Origin: DASRHT01 sp035293765
GTDB lineage: Bacteria; Chloroflexota; Ktedonobacteria; Ktedonobacterales; Ktedonobacteraceae
Assembly (NCBI GenBank): GCA_035293765.1
Contig: DATGMF010000001.1
Coordinates: forward strand, 1 to 9,084
Length of the DNA: 9,084 nucleotides
Reading direction: 5' to 3'
The notes below the pieces were generated by a model. It had not been told where the DNA came from and ran no database searches. It worked only from the letters and a program-made list of their open reading frames with translations. How positions within the stretch are numbered: the stretch's first letter is position 1; every line of letters begins with the position of its first letter. Shown here piece by piece: positions 6,234 to 9,084 of the stretch. The translations under genes were made by a program, and so were the position numbers.

Positions 6234-7267
6234 AACATCACCTCCTGTTTTCCGCGAAACGCGTTGACCCAGTCTTCGATAAATTTGTAATCTCCTAGAG
6301 AGACATCGCTGCCAACTGTTTTAAACAGCACGGCGATGCCAACGTACTTTTTGTTCTGGATTTCCGCCACGCGTAGCAGCAGGGGTGATGCGCGTCGCTT
6401 GTTAAAGATCATGGGAGGCAAGGGGAGTCCAAAAATCTTCCGCCGCTCAATGGCGATGTGGCTGCGATAGCTTTGTAAGTTCTCACCAAGCTTTTGCATG
6501 GCCACTTCAGCGTTGGGCCACGGCTGCTCATCCTGGAGTATCCAGATACGGCAGACTCCCTGTGTCAGGATATCGAATTGAGCCTGTCTGATCGCGAATT
6601 GCTCAAGCTGGTGAGCTTGTTGAGCGATCTTTTTCGCTTCTTGTATTCCCTGTTCGAGTTGCAGTTTGAGGGCTCGCGCATTCTCCGGCGTATTGAAAGG
6701 AAGGGATGCGGTATCGCCCAGAACGGACTGGATAGCCAAGCTTCCGGCACAACGGCGTGAACGCGAGCCAATGCCTCCGAGCTGCGTGAGGAGCCAGAAG
6801 GCCACAACGGCCTGATCGAGGCTGGTGGTATCCGTGGCTCGCGCTGATAAGGTAACTTGAAAACTCGTGCCTGGTGGAAAGTACCAGCGGGCCGGTTTGA
6901 GATTGCCTCTGTCTGCCCTGCCGCTCCTCGCCATGGACCAAAGGAAGTAACCCTTACCCGTTGCCTGCCACTTGCCTCCGATTCTCACACTTATCTGTTC
7001 CGTGAATTCTCTGGGCTCATGAGAAGCCGCTGACACTCTGATCGATACTGCTGAGCCAGTATCTGCCGCGCCAAAAACCGCTGTCTCGGCCTTCTTCACT
7101 TTTTCCAGGCCCTGGGAAGTTGTCCCAACCAATCCACCCACCAATGCCCTGAGCCAGTAGCGCATCATGCCGCGAAACGACGGGGCGCGGAGTTCGGCAG
7201 TATGTTGATCCGCCCCTGTCAGAAACAGCGGCGTGATAGTTTGCAGGTCGAAGATTACCTCTGGCAT
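6230..7267 (-). CDS. cmr1: Type III-B CRISPR subunit Cmr1 (Cas7-like RAMP), first gene of the operon
   Basis: Cmr1 is a double-RAMP subunit at the head of the Cmr complex, near the 3' end of the crRNA, where it helps capture target RNA. The 345-residue product opens with the Cmr1 pattern TPLFLTGAD (12-20) and RAPSFRGMMRYWLRALVG (27-44), matching R-x-x-S-x-R-G-x-x-R-x-W-x-R. LGGIGSRSRRCAGSL (153-167) is the arginine-rich G-x-G-x-R-x-R-R-x-x-G loop. IFGLPLPP (278-285) with RRASPLLLRV (291-300) is the second conserved Cmr1 block. The ATG at 7267 has AAAGGA about 7 bases upstream. It overlaps cas10 by 4 bases. The 540 bases upstream hold no other operon gene, so transcription probably begins there. 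Confidence 0.95.
   Translation of the reverse strand: MPEVIFDLQTITPLFLTGADQHTAELRAPSFRGMMRYWLRALVGGLVGTTSQGLEKVKKAETAVFGAADTGSAVSIRVSAASHEPREFTEQISVRIGGKWQATGKGYFLWSMARSGRADRGNLKPARWYFPPGTSFQVTLSARATDTTSLDQAVVAFWLLTQLGGIGSRSRRCAGSLAIQSVLGDTASLPFNTPENARALKLQLEQGIQEAKKIAQQAHQLEQFAIRQAQFDILTQGVCRIWILQDEQPWPNAEVAMQKLGENLQSYRSHIAIERRKIFGLPLPPMIFNKRRASPLLLRVAEIQNKKYVGIAVLFKTVGSDVSLGDYKFIEDWVNAFRGKQEVML
6241..6246 (-). promoter_or_regulatory. Ribosome binding site for the GTG start of cas10
   Basis: AGGAGG, running on as AGGAGGTGA and so matching the anti-Shine-Dalgarno consensus very well, lies in the last codons of cmr1. It ends 7 bases before GTG 6233. The strong site supports the non-ATG start and tight cmr1-cas10 coupling. 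Confidence 0.8.
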
Positions 7268-7562
7268 ATCATGATCCTTTCTTCACATCTATGTGTTCCA
7301 ATCATCGAGCGTGCCCGCCAGGTGATGAATGCGTTTCTTTTTCTTTCTTGCAGAAGAGCATACCAGCAGAATGAAGAGAATCGCCTCATCAATTCTCTGA
7401 AAAATCTCATACATTCTTCTCAATTTTCGTTGAGAGCGAAGAGTAGCGTAAGCGAAGTGACCAGCAGCGAACAGGAGTGTTTCAGGCAGAGACCTCCTTC
7501 GCCAGTGAAAAATCCCAAGGGTATGATCAAAGCATTCCCTTATAGAAGTGGAAGATGGAGCT

Positions 7563-7571
7563 ATAATAGCA
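7563..7571 (-). promoter_or_regulatory. Candidate extended -10 promoter for the cmr operon
   Basis: On the minus strand TGC is followed directly by TATTAT, an extended -10 element, with no good -35 at the usual distance. It lies about 300 bases upstream of cmr1, inside the near-palindrome GCTATAATAGC (7560-7570), which also offers a TATAAT on the plus strand. It is the best minus-strand candidate found by eye, but weak. Confidence 0.25.
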
Positions 7572-7666
7572 TAAAAAAAGCAATAAGCATACATTCAGGC
7601 AAGAAAGTACTGGCAGAGAGGGAAAAGAAAAGAGCATGGTGGAAGGAGCCAGAAGAGCTATTGTAG

Positions 7667-7695
7667 TGAACAGCTGCGGAAAAGAGGGGTATAAT
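7667..7695 (+). promoter_or_regulatory. Candidate sigma-70-type promoter for the plus-strand gene
   Basis: A perfect TATAAT (7690-7695) lies 17 bases after TGAACA (7667-7672), which matches the TTGACA -35 consensus at four of six positions. Transcription would start near 7702, leaving a purine-rich leader of about 105 bases before the ATG at 7808. Confidence 0.45.
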
Positions 7696-7796
7696 GGAGC
7701 GATGTGAGGATCTGGGACACTGAACAGGGAGATGGTACGTATGGTATTGCGGTGCAGCCCAACGAGAAGCGGCGAGCGAGAAAGCAAAGAAAAAGC

Positions 7797-7802
7797 AGGA
7801 GG
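7797..7802 (+). promoter_or_regulatory. Ribosome binding site of the pRiA4b ORF-3-like gene
   Basis: AGGAGG lies 5 bases upstream of ATG 7808 and marks that start over the overlapping ATG frame from 7732, which has only a GGGAG abutting its ATG. Confidence 0.7.
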
Positions 7803-7807
7803 CAAGG

Positions 7808-8527
7808 ATGGGGAACCGAATTTCAAGAGGAACATGCGCGTTTTGTCAGAGGGAGTTAAGCAAATCCGCTATGACCAGGCACCTGGAGACGTGCCAGCAG
7901 CGACCACGCCCTCAGAGTGACGACAAGAGTCAGCAGAAGCAGCGACTACGCCGCGCGTTTCACCTGCGGGTCGAAGGTCGTCGTTTGCCGATGTACTGGA
8001 TGCATCTGGCTATCGATACCCATGCCACCCTGGCAACGCTCGATCAGTTTTTGCGCGATATGTGGCTGGAGTGCTGCGGCCATCTGAGTGCCTTCGAGAT
8101 CGATGGGGTATCTTATAGAGGCGAGGAGGAGAGCCAGACGATCTTGAGTTGGCTCAAGCTCACGAGAAGTATGCGCACGCCCCTCAGCGAGATCCTGCAC
8201 CCGGGGCAGATCTGCGCGTACGAGTACGATTTCGGCTCCACCACAGAACTGGTGATCAAAGTCATTGCCGAAGAAAACGTGGAGGCCCGCAAAAGCCCGA
8301 TCCAGATCCTTGCCAGGAACACGCTCCCATTTATCCCCTGTGATGTGTGCGGGGAAGCGCCTGTCGCTGTGATCTGTTGGCATTGTCTCGGTCAGGACAA
8401 GAACTGGCTTTGTCACTCCTGTGCGGAGACGCATCCTTGTGGGAAGCAGGGGCTGCGGCCACAGGCCAACTCGCCGCGCGCGGGCGTCTGCGGCTATGTC
8501 GGCCCTCGTTCCACCTCTCGCTGGTAG
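7808..8527 (+). CDS. Plasmid pRiA4b ORF-3-like (IS1096 passenger-type) protein with N- and C-terminal zinc-binding motifs
   Basis: The 239-residue protein has three parts. Residues 10-29 form a C-x2-C-x11-H-x3-C motif (C10, C13, H25, C29), likely a small zinc finger. Residues about 48-155 resemble the pRiA4b ORF-3 domain: a strand (FHLRVEGRRLPMYWMHLAI), a TLATLDQFLRDMWLECCGHLSAFEI helix-strand unit (74-98) and the hallmark aromatic YEYDFGSTTEL (138-148), where the family usually has Y-D-F-G-D. Residues 178-211 hold further C/H pairs (C178, C181, C190, C193, C202, C205, H209, C211), a probable zinc ribbon. The tail NSPRAGVCGY (221-230) also looks conserved. AGGAGG (7797-7802) lies 5 bases before the ATG. 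The family's biochemical role is unknown; members occur in plasmids and insertion sequences. The gene is divergent from the Cmr operon, and nothing seen ties it to CRISPR function. Confidence 0.8.
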   Translation: MGNRISRGTCAFCQRELSKSAMTRHLETCQQRPRPQSDDKSQQKQRLRRAFHLRVEGRRLPMYWMHLAIDTHATLATLDQFLRDMWLECCGHLSAFEIDGVSYRGEEESQTILSWLKLTRSMRTPLSEILHPGQICAYEYDFGSTTELVIKVIAEENVEARKSPIQILARNTLPFIPCDVCGEAPVAVICWHCLGQDKNWLCHSCAETHPCGKQGLRPQANSPRAGVCGYVGPRSTSRW

Positions 8528-8606
8528 CCTGCGCTGCACTGACCTCTCTCATCACCACCACCCGCGCTGATGCTCGGGTGCCAACACTTGCTGCCTCCTT
8601 ATTGAC

Positions 8607-8633
8607 GACGATGCTCCGAACCGGAGCATCGTC
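8607..8633. repeat. Perfect 12-bp hairpin, possible terminator without a T-run
   Basis: GACGATGCTCCG (8607-8618) and CGGAGCATCGTC (8622-8633) are exact complements around a 3-base AAC loop. It lies 80 bases after the stop of the plus-strand gene, a plausible place for a terminator, but neither side carries a T tract. An operator or element end is equally possible. Confidence 0.6.
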
Positions 8634-8699
8634 AGCGGGCCAAAGTATTATTCCACCGCTGGAACGTTTGGTATCTGTCTCTATTGATGCCCTCAAACC

Positions 8700-8772
8700 A
8701 TGTCCGATTGATGTCCGATCCTATAAAGCCGCTTCACAGAACGGCTCATGGCACTTTCGGACAATCGGACAT
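8700..8772. repeat. Concentric nested inverted repeat
   Basis: The outer arms ATGTCCGATTG (8700-8710) and CAATCGGACAT (8762-8772) are exact complements over 11 bp. Each outer arm is followed inward by a second copy of the same hexamer: GTCCGA at 8713-8718 and TCGGAC at 8757-8762. At the centre AGCCG-c-TTC (8727-8735) pairs with GAA-CGGCT (8739-8746) around an ACA loop, with one bulged C. Both centres fall at about 8736-8737, so the whole could fold as one long hairpin. Function is not known: it could be a recombinase or regulator site, an element end, or a structured RNA. Confidence 0.55.
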
Positions 8773-9084
8773 AGATGTGTACTTTTTCCTTATCATTGGA
8801 CATCCCTTGCTGGTATGCTTGTGGGCTGAAAAGATGTGAGGTCGCCAGAGGGCAAGCGCGAGGCCCCCGCCCCTCTCCACACCGCCTCTTGCCCCTTGTA
8901 TCTTAGAGGTATGGGAAACGAGAGGATCGGATACAATAGAGGAAAGCTGAGAAGAGAGCCAGCCGAGGTGAATCTGACCTTGCCCCTGAGCATCAAGCTC
9001 GTTGTGTAGATGCGATCCCTCTGCTGGTGGCTTGCGGCACAGTTCCAACGGTATCTGGAACCTCTCGTGGACCCGAGATGAGTT

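Larger units (their letters stand above)
7268..7807. other. Divergent intergenic region between cmr1 and the pRiA4b ORF-3-like gene
   Basis: No convincing gene was found in these 540 bases. The region separates the minus-strand Cmr operon from a plus-strand gene, so it should contain both promoters. It is rich in one-sided purine runs: plus-strand purines around 7614-7660 and 7778-7807, and plus-strand pyrimidines at 7333-7349. Small hairpins occur at 7375-7398 (AGAGAAT/ATTCTCT, 10-base loop) and 7419-7436 (TCTCAA/TTGAGA, 6-base loop). No CRISPR repeats are visible. Open frames in it lack ribosome binding sites and family resemblance. Confidence 0.6.
8528..9084. other. Non-coding stretch with inverted repeats, no recognised gene
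   Basis: No open frame here resembles a known family. The left part (8600-8775) holds the structured repeats listed separately. The right part has a 7-bp inverted repeat TTGTATC/GATACAA (8896-8902 and 8930-8936) and short hairpins at 9042-9061 (GTTCCA/TGGAAC) and 9063-9078 (TCTCG/CGAGA). Two short plus-strand frames (8911-9009, 32 codons; 9011-9082, 23 codons) lack well-spaced ribosome binding sites. The stretch could be the flank of another mobile element or the leader of a gene beyond the window. Confidence 0.5.

Noticed and set aside
5412..6290. 292-codon plus-strand open frame opposite cas10
   Set aside because: It is antisense to cas10, whose motifs and GGDD site are unmistakable. Its protein is a low-complexity mirror of the coding strand.
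7289..7594. 101-codon minus-strand frame just upstream of cmr1, with a hydrophobic then lysine-rich segment
   Set aside because: No Shine-Dalgarno sequence precedes its ATG and no conserved motif is seen. The frame is better explained as leader sequence.
7202..7666. 154-codon plus-strand open frame over the cmr1 start and intergenic region
   Set aside because: It overlaps the 5' end of the well-supported cmr1, has no ribosome binding site, and its protein has no family-like pattern.
7268..7807. Possible CRISPR array or remnant next to cmr1
   Set aside because: No repeated unit of 25-40 bases with regular spacing is present here or elsewhere in the window.
8347..8829. 160-codon plus-strand frame overlapping the end of the pRiA4b ORF-3-like gene
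   Set aside because: It runs in a different frame over the zinc-ribbon part of the real gene, has no ribosome binding site, and crosses the hairpin region.
8746..9048. 100-codon minus-strand frame at the right edge
   Set aside because: No recognisable domain and no ribosome binding site were seen, and the composition looks like translated non-coding DNA.

Overview
The window holds an almost complete type III-B CRISPR-Cas effector operon (Cmr complex) on the minus strand, about positions 7267 down to 124, plus one divergent gene on the plus strand and two non-coding stretches. In transcription order the operon reads cmr1, cas10/cmr2, cmr3, cmr4, cmr5, cmr6, then the start of a Can2/Card1-like (DUF1887) CARF-domain gene. 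Neighbouring genes overlap by 1-4 bases or are separated by 2-13 bases, and nearly every start has a Shine-Dalgarno sequence lying inside the preceding gene. This points to a single, translationally coupled transcript. Three starts are reset here from the longest reading frame: cas10 begins at a GTG, cmr4 at 3007 and cmr6 at 1582.

Together Cmr1 and Cmr3-6 form the crRNA-guided backbone. Cmr4 supplies repeated target-RNA cleavage sites. Cas10 keeps the GGDD cyclase motif for cyclic oligoadenylate (cOA) synthesis but has no N-terminal HD nuclease domain and no visible Cys-pair zinc finger. The complex should therefore cut RNA and signal through cOA, but not cut DNA. The expected cOA-activated nuclease is the last gene, whose CARF half is cut off near residue 93, just before the position of the family's N-x-TGGTK motif. 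What follows (positions 1 to about 141) carries two spaced direct repeats and a CA-ended boundary, as at an IS21-family insertion-sequence end. The likely story is an insertion that disarmed the ancillary effector. No cas6, cas1, cas2 or CRISPR array lies in the window.

Region by region: 1-141, putative IS end; 124-420, broken CARF gene; 434-7267, cmr6 back to cmr1; 7268-7807, divergent intergenic region with weak promoter candidates; 7808-8527, a plasmid pRiA4b ORF-3-like (IS1096 passenger-type) protein flanked by Cys/His zinc-binding motifs at both ends; 8528-9084, no recognisable gene, but a perfect 12-bp hairpin and a concentric nested inverted repeat.

The organism is a bacterium with moderate GC (impression only, a little above 50%) and strong AGGAGG-type ribosome binding sites. 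The zinc-flanked pRiA4b ORF-3 protein, the IS sequences and the Cmr locus would fit a Ktedonobacteria-like Chloroflexota genome. That placement is inference from general resemblance, not demonstrated.
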